From contig NZ_JACIJO010000001.1 of NCBI RefSeq assembly GCF_014206875.1, positions 1,514,680 through 1,578,679 of the forward strand: a stretch of DNA of 64,000 nucleotides, in the 5' to 3' direction. The position numbers and the translations under genes were made by a program. This document shows, in pieces, positions 36,193-44,577 of the stretch. This DNA is from Algoriphagus iocasae (GTDB lineage Bacteria > Bacteroidota > Bacteroidia > Cytophagales > Cyclobacteriaceae). Each line of letters starts with the position of its first letter. The stretch's first letter is position 1. A model generated the notes under the pieces. The model ran no database searches and was not told the origin of the DNA. It saw only the letters and a list, made by a program, of their open reading frames with translations.

Positions 36193-36927
36193 TTAGTCTG
36201 CAAGCCCAGCATGCTTAGCAATATTTTCAAATTCCTTTCTGACTTTTTTTAGTTTGTTCATTAATTCTTCGCTGTCAGGCTTTTTGAGTATTTGCTCTTC
36301 TAAATATTTGATTTCTATTTGGTCAATTGCAATACTCAGTCTTGTTATTAAGTTAGGCATGGCTAAGCAAACATATTCAAAATGTGTTCTTTTACATTCA
36401 TTCATTAAAACTGAATTTACCTCTCCCAAATGCCCTAGATATTCTTGTGTTTCTGTTATTAAAGCAAGAATATCCTTTTTTGAGTCAATTGGAACCGCTA
36501 ATTCAGGAACGATATGTTCAGAATGTAATTGGTCTACCTGCGTCCAAAAGTTTTCAATTTCCAATACTAAATTTGTCAAGACTTCTTTTGGATAATCATA
36601 TGAATGTTCCTTGAATCTTAATTCGTGATTGGCTTTTATCTTTTTCAGTTTTTCAACGGTATATAAGTCAACATTGTCTGTTACTTTATGGTGTCGATAA
36701 CAAAGAAATAAAAGATTGTCAATTGAGTTTATTTCTCTGTTTGTCTTATTTGGGTTATATCTTTGACCTTTAGGCGATACAGCTTCTATATGACACAGTT
36801 GAGCAACAAATAAATTATCGTCATCAAAAATTGGATGTGAACAATCTGAAAAGGCACATTGATTTCCACTTCTTGCTAATAGAAGTTTCAAATTGTCAAG
36901 TGGTATTTTTCTACTGTATTTTTTCAT
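36193..36927 (-). CDS. HNH-type endonuclease-like protein
   Basis: A 244-residue protein with an N-terminal zinc-stabilised HNH core at about residues 20-85. Cys24-x4-Cys29 and Cys45-His46 (LCHIEAVSPKG) are followed by NSIDNLLFLCYRHHKVTD with Asn71, Cys76 and His79/His80. This is the pattern of metal-dependent single-domain nucleases. The C-terminal 150 residues are helical, with a coiled-coil end (LKKVRKEFENIAKHAG), and match no family I know. It stands alone, with AT-rich sequence and an attC-like structure at its 3' end, which suggests a mobile or defence gene. Nuclease activity is inferred. Confidence 0.72.
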   Translation of the reverse strand: MKKYSRKIPLDNLKLLLARSGNQCAFSDCSHPIFDDDNLFVAQLCHIEAVSPKGQRYNPNKTNREINSIDNLLFLCYRHHKVTDNVDLYTVEKLKKIKANHELRFKEHSYDYPKEVLTNLVLEIENFWTQVDQLHSEHIVPELAVPIDSKKDILALITETQEYLGHLGEVNSVLMNECKRTHFEYVCLAMPNLITRLSIAIDQIEIKYLEEQILKKPDSEELMNKLKKVRKEFENIAKHAGLAD

Positions 36928-37030
36928 TCCTTGTCTTTCCCTACAATAGATGATAACATGTCTGAATAAAAAACCTCTTACTTACATTTTTCATATATCT
37001 TTCTTTTACAAGGATTTATCTCTAAATTTT

Positions 37031-37080
37031 AATCTCTCTTCCACGCTCTCTACTTTTTCCTCCGCGCTCTCTGCGGTTAA
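37031..37080 (-). repeat. Two imperfect 21-bp units with GCAGAGAGCG core
   Basis: On the minus strand two adjacent 21-bp units can be aligned (beginning GCAGAGAGCGCGGAGG and GTAGAGAGCGTGGAAG, with 15-16 identical positions). CCGC/GCGG also forms a small hairpin. From memory, similar GCAGAG-type stretches are scattered between genes in many bacterial genomes. It lies between the HNH and glutaryl-CoA dehydrogenase genes. Confidence 0.4.
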
Positions 37081-37088
37081 ATACCCCT

Positions 37089-38285
37089 TTACTTAAATGC
37101 CGGAATCCCAGTAATCTCCTGACCCAAAATCAGCAAGTGAATATCATGGGTTCCTTCATAGGTAATCACGGACTCCAAATTCATCATATGACGCATAATT
37201 GGGTATTCACCTGTAATCCCCATTCCTCCATGAATTTGTCTGGCTTCACGGGCGATATTCAGCGCCATGTCCACATTGTTTCGCTTTGCCATGGAAATAT
37301 GAACTGTCTTTGCTTTGCCCTCATTCATCATCTTGCCTACTTTCCAAGCCAAAAGCTGGGCTTTGGTGATTTCGGTGAGCATTTCTGATAATTTCTTTTG
37401 AACCAGCTGGAAACTAGCGATAGGCTTGTCAAATTGAATTCTCTCTGCAGCATATCTTCTGGCAGAGTCATAGCAGTCCATCGCAGCGCCGATCGCTCCC
37501 CAGGCTATTCCAAAACGTGCTGAATCCAAACACATCAATGGAGCTCCTAAACCTGATTTGCCAGGAAGTAGATTTTCCTTTGGCACTTTCACATTGTCAA
37601 ATACTAATTCACCGGTACAGGAAGCCCGAAGTGACCATTTATTATGGGTGGTAGGAGTAGTGAAGCCTTCCATTCCTCGTTCCACGATTAATCCATGGAT
37701 TCTTCCTTCCTCATTTTTTGCCCATACTACGGCGATATCTGCTTCAGGGGAATTTGAAATCCACATTTTGGCTCCATTCAAAAGATAATGATCTCCCATA
37801 TCCTTGAAGTTGGTAACCATGCCACTTGGATTGGATCCATGATCAGGTTCTGTCAGTCCAAAACAGCCGAGGTATTCTCCTGAGGCTAATTTGGGAAGGT
37901 ATTTTTTCCGTTGTTCTTCTGAACCGAATTTATAGATAGGGTACATGACCAGGGAACCTTGAACAGAAGCAGTAGATCGCATTCCTGAATCTCCACGCTC
38001 TATTTCCTGCATGATCAATCCATAGGAAATATAATCCAGTCCGCCACCTCCATATTCCTCTGGGATTTGAGGACCAAAAGCACCAACATCACCAAATTTT
38101 TTAACTATTTCACTTGGAAAATGAGCATTTTGAGCCCAATCTTCGATATAAGGAGAAATTTCTTTTTTGACGAAATCCCGCATGGAGCTGCGGATTAAAA
38201 GATGCTCATCTGTCAATAAATCATCGATTTGCAGGAAATCAACACCTTCAAACTGGTCTTTCTTTTGGGATATTTGGGTAGCCAT
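37089..38285 (-). CDS. Glutaryl-CoA dehydrogenase-type acyl-CoA dehydrogenase
   Basis: A 398-residue cytosolic FAD enzyme of the acyl-CoA dehydrogenase superfamily. It oxidises and decarboxylates glutaryl-CoA to crotonyl-CoA in lysine and tryptophan breakdown. Signatures include CFGLTEPDHGSNPSGM (FAD/substrate loop), MWISNSPEADIAVVWAK, IARMH-like REARQIHGGMGITGEYP, and the catalytic base Glu in VITYEGTHDIHLLILG. That YEGTHDI form and the C-terminus ITGIPAF match GcdH rather than butyryl-CoA dehydrogenase. It is divergent from the tryptophan dioxygenase gene, which fits tryptophan catabolism. Confidence 0.88.
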   Translation of the reverse strand: MATQISQKKDQFEGVDFLQIDDLLTDEHLLIRSSMRDFVKKEISPYIEDWAQNAHFPSEIVKKFGDVGAFGPQIPEEYGGGGLDYISYGLIMQEIERGDSGMRSTASVQGSLVMYPIYKFGSEEQRKKYLPKLASGEYLGCFGLTEPDHGSNPSGMVTNFKDMGDHYLLNGAKMWISNSPEADIAVVWAKNEEGRIHGLIVERGMEGFTTPTTHNKWSLRASCTGELVFDNVKVPKENLLPGKSGLGAPLMCLDSARFGIAWGAIGAAMDCYDSARRYAAERIQFDKPIASFQLVQKKLSEMLTEITKAQLLAWKVGKMMNEGKAKTVHISMAKRNNVDMALNIAREARQIHGGMGITGEYPIMRHMMNLESVITYEGTHDIHLLILGQEITGIPAFK

Positions 38286-38409
38286 TGCCTCTAAGGGATT
38301 TTGGTTAATTAGTATATATCAGTGATTTTTGTCAAGTCAACAAAATTCTGACTTGCTCGAAGTAAATAGATTGCTTCCTAAAAGTCTATCTTTTTTAAAT
38401 AAATTACAG

Positions 38410-39384
38410 ATGAAACAAGAGGAATTTGATCCGAAAATTCTAGATAAGATAGAACAGCTTCAGAGCAAGTTCAAGGCATCTGGACAAGACATGCTTTCCT
38501 ATCTGGAAGGCTTACTTTATGCCGACTATCTGACTTATTGGGAATACATCAATTTGGACGTTTTGCTTTCACTTCAGCAACCAAAAACATCCTTTCCTGA
38601 TGAGAAGATTTTTATCATTTACCATCAGATTACTGAACTGTACTTCAAATTGATCATTTCTGAAATGGAGCAGATTTCTATTCAGGAACCGATTACATCC
38701 GAATTTTTTGTTTCAAGGCTGGAACGGATCAATATGTACTTTGATCATTTGATCAGTTCTTTTGCGATGATGTGGAAGGGGATGGAAAGGGAGCAATTCC
38801 TGAAATTCAGAATGTCGCTTCTTCCGTCCAGTGGATTTCAGTCTGCCCAGTATAGAGAAATCGAATTGATGGCTGCTGATGCCTTTAACTTGGTCGCTTT
38901 GAAAAACAGAGAAGAGCATGATTACCATAGCCCTGCCGATGATCTTTTTGAGCATCTCTATTGGCAACAGGGAGCTATTGAATTGGCAACTGGAGAGAAG
39001 ACTTTGACCCTGAAGAATTTTGAATTAAAGTATGGGAAAAAGCTTAAAGAGATAATTGAATCCTATAGACGTAAAAATCTGTGGCAGAAATACATAGATT
39101 GTCCTGATAAATCGGGTGAACTCATAGAAGCTATGAAGCAATTCGATTTAAAGGCAAATGTTTTTTGGCCTTTGGCACATTATAAATCCGCTGTCAGATA
39201 CCTACAAAAAGACCCTGTTGATATCGCAGCAACTGGCGGTACCAACTGGCAGAAGTATTTGCCTCCGCGTTTTCAAAAAGTGATTTTCTATCCTGAACTA
39301 TGGACTGAGCAAGAAAAAGAAGAGTGGGGAAAAGGATGGGTAGTAAAAGAAATATTTGGCGAAGACACACCTGGTAAATACTAG
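38410..39384 (+). CDS. kynA: Tryptophan 2,3-dioxygenase
   Basis: A 324-residue cytosolic heme enzyme that opens the indole ring of L-tryptophan to N-formylkynurenine, the first step of the kynurenine pathway. Diagnostic blocks are YADYLTYWEYINLDVLLSLQ, IFIIYHQITELYFKLIISE (His as active-site residue), REEHDYHSPADDLFEH, and ATGGTNWQKYLPPRFQK. The frame stays open upstream to a TTG at 38329, but homologues begin near MKQEEFDPKILDKIEQLQ, so ATG 38410 is chosen. It stands back to back with the glutaryl-CoA dehydrogenase gene. No other kyn genes are seen nearby. Confidence 0.9.
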   Translation: MKQEEFDPKILDKIEQLQSKFKASGQDMLSYLEGLLYADYLTYWEYINLDVLLSLQQPKTSFPDEKIFIIYHQITELYFKLIISEMEQISIQEPITSEFFVSRLERINMYFDHLISSFAMMWKGMEREQFLKFRMSLLPSSGFQSAQYREIELMAADAFNLVALKNREEHDYHSPADDLFEHLYWQQGAIELATGEKTLTLKNFELKYGKKLKEIIESYRRKNLWQKYIDCPDKSGELIEAMKQFDLKANVFWPLAHYKSAVRYLQKDPVDIAATGGTNWQKYLPPRFQKVIFYPELWTEQEKEEWGKGWVVKEIFGEDTPGKY

Positions 39385-39478
39385 TTTGAATAGCATGAAA
39401 GGAAAGACTTTAGCCTGTAGGATTTTCTTTTCTTAAATTGGAAAAATAGAAATCCGACAGTCTTAAATCAATGAACCC

Positions 39479-39775
39479 ATGAATATTCTCAAAAACATCA
39501 AATTATCTGAAGAAAGACCCGGAGTCCTTCAAGTTTATAAAACTGATAAACTCAATCTTTTTTCCATAGCTCTTGTGAAAGGTCAAATGCTTAAAAAACA
39601 TCATACAACGGTTCCAACTCTTTTGACTATGCTAAAAGGAAAAATCGAATTTGAAATAGAGGGAAAGGTTTTTGAGTTTTCTGAATTTGATATCTATGAA
39701 ATCCCGGTTTCTGTGGAGCATGAAGTCAGAGGAGTAGACGCTGAAAACATTTTCACACTCACTCAGGAAAGGTAA
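39479..39775 (+). CDS. Small cupin-domain protein
   Basis: A 98-residue protein forming a single cupin barrel. The metal-binding pattern is partly kept, with KKHHTTVPTLLTMLKGKIEFE (His-His) in motif 1 and IYEIPVSVEHEVRGV (His) in motif 2. The function could be metal-dependent dioxygenation, sugar isomerisation or ligand binding; nothing decides. It is a lone small gene. Its stop lies 12 bp before the convergent end of the M19-like gene. Confidence 0.8.
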   Translation: MNILKNIKLSEERPGVLQVYKTDKLNLFSIALVKGQMLKKHHTTVPTLLTMLKGKIEFEIEGKVFEFSEFDIYEIPVSVEHEVRGVDAENIFTLTQER

Positions 39776-39787
39776 ATCGACTTCTCC

Positions 39788-41386
39788 TCAAGTTTTATCT
39801 GGATAATGCAGCTTCACAAAGTTGGCGGCATTGTTAAAGCAAAAATCCTCGACCGTTTTTCTTACATCATCCAATGATTTTAGATGAGCCAGATGTTTTG
39901 GAGCATTTCCTTTTCGAGCTTGCTCAATTTCAAAAATTAAGTTTCCAGCAAATACCTCAAATTCCAAAACAGTGGGATAGGGGCTTACCGGATCAATTAA
40001 TCCTTCGAGGTCAGTTCCAATAGTGATACACTTCCAAATGTTTGGTTTTTCTTCCTCGGATAGATTTTTATTTCCATAGGCGCTTTTCACAATCCCCTCG
40101 ATATTCTCCCAAAGCAATTGAATTCCGTTTCTTTTGCTGTCTTTATCCTTATCAGTGATTCCTAAGATTCTTTGGTCAAATGATAGCCCAAAGAGACCTT
40201 TTGTTTTTACGATTATTTCTATGTCTTCATCGCAAAGGTTGATATTCCAAGAGTTGAATAACCCTGAATCATCGCAGTAATCATCTACCTCATTTTCCAT
40301 CCTTTCGATATGCTTATCTAAAGAAGGAATGCCTGAATAGCCACAGTGCGAGCCGATTACAGGGATCACATCCCCTTTTTCAAGGCAAGGTAAAACCACC
40401 TCTTGATAATATTCTTTCCTAGATTTGGCACTCATGTGCTTTACATCTATTAAAATCCTGTAACCTAGTTCTGGATCCTTTTCCAACTTTTTATTCAAGC
40501 CTAGAAATTCCCTTAGAATTCGCCTTCCATTATCGTTAAACCCTTCATTCATTAACTCAGATTGATCCAATAATGCCTTTCCCTGATCTGGAATGGAATG
40601 GGCATGACCACATAATTTATTGTTGAAATGATGGGCAAAGGTGATGAAGAAAACAGGTGTTGGCCATTCCTTTTTGATATGCTTTACTCTACGCGAAACT
40701 TCTGCAATTGTCGCTCTGTCTGTTCCCAAAGAATGAGCTCCCTCTATGGTCAAAACCATCGTGATTTCATTATCATCTTCAACTGATGAATTCAATTCTT
40801 CTTTGGAAAGAGGAACTCTATAGCTGGCATCCACCGCGACCATTTCATTTGGGAAATTACTTTTCCGGGTTTTTTCAGATTCAAAAATTCTTCTTGCCAA
40901 CCCAGGAGTGAAGACCTCATTTTTCTTGATTCTTTTGCCAGAATCCTTGGTGACAAATTCCATTTCCCGATTTAATGATTCCCAATAATCATAGGCTGAG
41001 GACTGGAAATAATCAACCGCTTCATCAGGAATTCTCATGTAGGCAGTTTGGATAAAATCCCGGAAAGGGAGTTTATGGCTGGTCGCAAAAGAAATCAAAA
41101 ATCGGGTCCATTTATCATCGCCCAACTTTGGCTTAAAGCCTTTTACAAAAGATTTCTCCAAAGGATAAAGAGAGTTGAACGTCAGTCGAAGATTGGCATT
41201 CCAGGCTTTTACAAGGTCTGTCTGGCTGTAGGATGCACCCATTTTCCCTTTTAAATACCCCTTTCGATTAGAAGCGATAACTGTCCAGGGACTGAATTCA
41301 CCTCTTCTTTCGAAGCGTTTTCGTTGTTCCTGCATCCAAAAATGAGCCCTCATATGGTTGTGGCAATGCAAATCAGAAAATCTCAT
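39788..41386 (-). CDS. Renal-dipeptidase-like (peptidase M19) metallohydrolase
   Basis: A 532-residue protein with no obvious signal peptide. It fits the M19 membrane dipeptidase/amidohydrolase fold. The N-terminal HxH-type site is DLHCHNHM (His at about 7 and 9). The bridging Glu is in LTIEGAHSLGTD. Downstream metal-ligand histidines are in FAHHFNNKLCGHAHSIPD, ILIDVKHMSAKSR and VIGSHCGYSG, with TIGTDLEGL as the late Asp block. M19 enzymes hydrolyse dipeptides or related amides with two zinc ions. At 532 residues it is longer than the usual 320-420, mainly through the first 180 residues, which have no known match. It is 9 bp downstream of the DUF900 hydrolase gene, so the pair is one operon. 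Confidence 0.72.
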   Translation of the reverse strand: MRFSDLHCHNHMRAHFWMQEQRKRFERRGEFSPWTVIASNRKGYLKGKMGASYSQTDLVKAWNANLRLTFNSLYPLEKSFVKGFKPKLGDDKWTRFLISFATSHKLPFRDFIQTAYMRIPDEAVDYFQSSAYDYWESLNREMEFVTKDSGKRIKKNEVFTPGLARRIFESEKTRKSNFPNEMVAVDASYRVPLSKEELNSSVEDDNEITMVLTIEGAHSLGTDRATIAEVSRRVKHIKKEWPTPVFFITFAHHFNNKLCGHAHSIPDQGKALLDQSELMNEGFNDNGRRILREFLGLNKKLEKDPELGYRILIDVKHMSAKSRKEYYQEVVLPCLEKGDVIPVIGSHCGYSGIPSLDKHIERMENEVDDYCDDSGLFNSWNINLCDEDIEIIVKTKGLFGLSFDQRILGITDKDKDSKRNGIQLLWENIEGIVKSAYGNKNLSEEEKPNIWKCITIGTDLEGLIDPVSPYPTVLEFEVFAGNLIFEIEQARKGNAPKHLAHLKSLDDVRKTVEDFCFNNAANFVKLHYPDKT

Positions 41387-41395
41387 GTCTTTGGC

Positions 41396-42436
41396 TTAAA
41401 AGTTAAATGTTGATTTTCCTCCCCAAAAGACTGCAGTAATGTCTTTAACTACGGAATCAGAATTAGTGTAATACCAATGGTGAACCACATCATGAAGCAA
41501 TCCTTTATCGTCTTCTATGTCTGTCACATCGCATTGGTAAATATCATCTGGCAAACTCAAAGTATTTTTTGCACCCCATCTACCTAATCTGTTAAAGGCA
41601 TTTTTGGTCACTTCTGACACACCCAAAGCCTGATCCTTATTATGGAAATAAACATGGACTCTTTCGCCAAGGTCAATTATCTTATACATGGGTTTTGGTT
41701 TTTCCAGCGCATCATAGTCAATATCGGATCCGACTAAGATTATCTCGCCAAAGAGACAGTGAAGCTCAAAACCAATGTCAGCCAATCCAGTGATCATACT
41801 TTCTAAAACCCTGTTTCCCATGCTATGGCAGAGTAAATGAATCTTTTGCTCACACATAGGTTGTCTGTCTTTGACCAGTTTTTCTTTGAAGTATTCCCGA
41901 AGACTTGCCATGGACCGAGCCAAAGCAAATCCAGATTGACAGGCATCGTAAGCATCTGATCGGTATTTCAGCATTTGTTTTTTGGCTGGCCAGGTGAATA
42001 ACACAATATGACAAATCGGAGAATCTTCCGGCTCCACGTATTTTTTATGCAATTCAGCTAAGGTCTGCATTGCCGTCTCCAAGTTTGATTTGAAGCCATG
42101 GACAAAAACTAGGATGTCTTCCCGCGATTTTGCCTTGGCACCGGCTTTATACAATTCTTCAAAAATCTGCCCAGAGGGGAATTTGGCCTTGCTTATTGGA
42201 GCTCCATCTGTGTACTTCATCAATGTCGCTTCCTCTACTTCCGGTATAATCTGGATTTTAAAGTCTTTTAGTTTTTTCGCTTTTTTGGGATCGAAAGAAA
42301 CGGTTCCATAACGGAGATTATGTCTTGCTTCTTCATCTCCGTCCATTCTCATAAATTCTTTTTCGTTGACAGAGATGTAGCTTTTACTTTTTCGGGAGGT
42401 GACTTCCCGGTTTGTGATAATGTAGTGAGTTACCAT
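41396..42436 (-). CDS. DUF900-type alpha/beta hydrolase
   Basis: A 346-residue alpha/beta hydrolase of the DUF900 group. The oxyanion region is ILVFVHGFKSNLETAMQTL (about residues 105-123). The next conserved block is VLFTWPAKKQMLKYRSDAYD, and the nucleophile elbow reads LLCHSMGNRVLE (Ser in HSMG, about 209). His near the C-terminus (HDVVHHWYYTN) can complete the triad. No signal peptide is apparent. Such enzymes act as esterases or lipases of unknown substrate. It is the first gene of a two-gene unit with the M19-like enzyme, with 260 bp of non-coding sequence upstream. Confidence 0.82.
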   Translation of the reverse strand: MVTHYIITNREVTSRKSKSYISVNEKEFMRMDGDEEARHNLRYGTVSFDPKKAKKLKDFKIQIIPEVEEATLMKYTDGAPISKAKFPSGQIFEELYKAGAKAKSREDILVFVHGFKSNLETAMQTLAELHKKYVEPEDSPICHIVLFTWPAKKQMLKYRSDAYDACQSGFALARSMASLREYFKEKLVKDRQPMCEQKIHLLCHSMGNRVLESMITGLADIGFELHCLFGEIILVGSDIDYDALEKPKPMYKIIDLGERVHVYFHNKDQALGVSEVTKNAFNRLGRWGAKNTLSLPDDIYQCDVTDIEDDKGLLHDVVHHWYYTNSDSVVKDITAVFWGGKSTFNF

Positions 42437-42697
42437 AGAATTGATTGTTAAAAATTGGAATTAGAAAAATTCAATTTTTCATGCTGTTTTTTTTACTGAA
42501 TGATGCAAAAAATGCCTCCTTAATTTCTGTAATAATTGATTGAATACCAAGGTTTAAGGAGGTCAATTTTCGATCATGGAAAATTAAATTCGTATAATTT
42601 GACTTATAAAAAAGCTTAAATCGCTTAGAAATTTATATTTTCAATTACCTGTAAATTCTAAAATTGAGCAGGCATTATTAACCCAAAAACCAACCTT

Positions 42698-43408
42698 ATG
42701 AAATTTGAATTTTGTCCTGATTTTGAATCTATGAGTCAAAAAGGTGCAGATTATGTACATCTGGAAGTAGCTAAAAACCCCAGTTTGCTTTTTTGTGTAG
42801 CTAGTGGTGGTTCCCCGGCAGGATTGTACAAGTTGATGCATCAAAAGCATGAAAAGCATCCAGGATTTTTTAACAGGATGAGAGTAGTGAAACTGGATGA
42901 ATGGGTTGGATTACCGGCCGGATCAGATTTTTCCTCTGAAAAGGATGTGCAAAACAAGCTTCTTCAGAAAATAGAAATTCCAGATGAGAGGTATTTGGCA
43001 TTTAATGATCAGGCCGAAGATCCGGAAAAAGAATGCAAACGAGTGGATGCTGCGCTGCAGGAAGAAGGGAATATTGATATCTGTATTTTGGGCTTAGGTC
43101 AAAATGGACATATAGCACTAAATGAACCTGCTGATAAACTTCAGATAGATTGCCACGTAGCGAAATTGACCGATCAGACTTTGGGAAGTGGAATGATTGA
43201 AAAAGTAGGGGTTCCATTGGAATACGGAATGACCTTGGGAATGAAAGCGATTCTTGACTCGAAAATGATCCTCCTTTTTATTACCGGGAAAGGTAAGAAA
43301 GAGGCTTTTGAGAAGCTTCAGAACAAGGAAATCAATACACAGCTTCCGGTATCTTTTCTTTGGCTACATCCCAATGTTCATGTTTTGGTAGATGAATCAT
43401 CTGTATAA
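42698..43408 (+). CDS. NagB/6-phosphogluconolactonase-family sugar-phosphate isomerase-deaminase
   Basis: A 236-residue cytosolic enzyme of the glucosamine-6-phosphate deaminase superfamily. Family blocks are FCVASGGSPAGLYKLM (phosphate loop, about residues 27-42), VVKLDEWVGLPAGSDFS (catalytic Asp, about 64-80), and CILGLGQNGHIALNEP (catalytic His and Glu, about 128-143). These fit an amino-sugar phosphate isomerase/deaminase such as NagB or AgaS-partner AgaI more than a lactonase. It would convert a 6-phospho amino sugar to a ketose phosphate and ammonia. It stands alone between non-coding stretches. Confidence 0.82.
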   Translation: MKFEFCPDFESMSQKGADYVHLEVAKNPSLLFCVASGGSPAGLYKLMHQKHEKHPGFFNRMRVVKLDEWVGLPAGSDFSSEKDVQNKLLQKIEIPDERYLAFNDQAEDPEKECKRVDAALQEEGNIDICILGLGQNGHIALNEPADKLQIDCHVAKLTDQTLGSGMIEKVGVPLEYGMTLGMKAILDSKMILLFITGKGKKEAFEKLQNKEINTQLPVSFLWLHPNVHVLVDESSV

Positions 43409-43411
43409 AAT

Positions 43412-43751
43412 AAAATGAGGTAGTCTCAAAAGTCTAAAATTTGTCACCCTGAGTCTTAAAAATTCTTCAAACAGACAAAAAGGAAATGACAGAAGTTGGC
43501 CTTAAAAACGGGATTTGGGTCACCCTGAGCGGAGTCGAAGGGTCCTCGATTTCGAGACTACCGTCTCTCAAGTGCTCGGACTGACACGCATACCATGCCA
43601 TTATATCAATCTGTCTTTGGTAGCACTTGAGCGACAAAAGTCGCGTATATCAAAGGTCTTTTGAAGCGAAATTGGCGACATTTCGATTTCGAGACTCCCG
43701 TCTCTCAAGTGCTCAGAGTGACAAAAATCAATTATTAGACAGCCTCATTTT
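43412..43751. repeat. Roughly 340-bp repeat element with 15-bp terminal inverted repeats
   Basis: This gene-free stretch of over 300 bp begins AAAATGAGGTAGTCT (43412-43426) and ends with its near-exact inverse AGACAGCCTCATTTT (43737-43751), 13 of 15 matching. Inside are two direct copies of a 40-bp unit (43547-43586 and 43684-43723) that contains GAGAC/GTCTC and CAAGTGCTC. Between them is an inverted copy of the last part (AGCACTTGAG at 43622). CACCCTGAG occurs at 43445 and 43521, the second within a CACCCTGAGCGGAGTCGA block. No ORF is present. It looks like a non-autonomous, dispersed repeat of the kind found between genes in Bacteroidota. Confidence 0.65.
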
Positions 43752-44384
43752 TTAAATTTCCACAGCAAATTCCTCTTTAGGATTTCTGACTTTTTTCATT
43801 GGAAGAAGCCAATCGCCTTCCTCGTCTCTATAGCCGATCGGCAACATCAAAACAGATTTCAGTCCTTTTGAATCCAAGTCAAGAAGTTTATCAAGTTGTT
43901 CTGAATTAAAGCCTTCCATTGGAGTAGCATCAATTTTCAACTCTGCAGCTTGTGCGATTGACAATCCAAATCCGATGTAAGCCTGTCTTGCGGTATGCGC
44001 GAAATTTTCCTCAGGAGTCTGCTTCAGATAAACAGCTTTAAGACGGTTGGTATAATCTACAAATCTATCTGCTGGTAGACCTCTTTCTTTGGTGGTCAAT
44101 TTAAAAATTGAGTCAATTCTTTCTTCTGTATACTTATTCCAAGCAGCAAAAACCAACACGTGGGAGGCATCAGAGACGATTTGTTGTCCGTTTGAAATTG
44201 CGACCAACTTGTCTTTAATCTCTTGGTTAGAAATCACAAAAACTCTGAATTGTTGCATTCCAGATGAGGTAGGAGCTAATCTTGCCGCTTCCACAATCTT
44301 ATCTACATCTTCTTGGGATACCTTCTTATTCGGATCGTATTTTTTAGTGGCGTATCTCCACTCTAGGTCTTTTAATAGTGCCAT
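43752..44384 (-). CDS. NfsB-like NAD(P)H nitroreductase
   Basis: A 210-residue FMN-dependent nitroreductase/NAD(P)H oxidoreductase. The N-terminal blocks RYATKKYDPNKKVS and EAARLAPTSSGMQQFRVFVI bind FMN and match NfsB-type enzymes. IGFGLSIAQAAELKIDATPMEGF and SVLMLPIGYRDEEGDW are also typical. Such enzymes reduce nitroaromatics, quinones or flavins in the cytosol as dimers. The 5' end is next to a 190-bp spacer before the terminator of the molybdenum hydroxylase operon; the repeat element lies right behind its stop. Confidence 0.88.
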   Translation of the reverse strand: MALLKDLEWRYATKKYDPNKKVSQEDVDKIVEAARLAPTSSGMQQFRVFVISNQEIKDKLVAISNGQQIVSDASHVLVFAAWNKYTEERIDSIFKLTTKERGLPADRFVDYTNRLKAVYLKQTPEENFAHTARQAYIGFGLSIAQAAELKIDATPMEGFNSEQLDKLLDLDSKGLKSVLMLPIGYRDEEGDWLLPMKKVRNPKEEFAVEI

Positions 44385-44523
44385 GATAAATGAATTTATA
44401 TTGGTTTAGTTTTTTAAAATCATTGTTACATGAAGCTAAATGCAAAGGCCTTAATAAAAGTTCAATGTTTTTGTATTTATTGTATATACATTTAAAACCA
44501 ATGACATAAGTCAAAAGCAGGCA

Positions 44524-44557
44524 TAAAAAAAGCCAGCTACAAAACTGCAGCTGGCTC
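44524..44557 (-). terminator. Intrinsic terminator of the molybdenum hydroxylase operon
   Basis: Read on the minus strand, AGCCAGCT-GCAG and TAGCTGGCT pair around a TTTG-type loop and run into seven T. It lies 20 bp after the stop at 44578. Confidence 0.88.
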
Positions 44558-44577
44558 AATTAGTTGGTGGAATTAAA

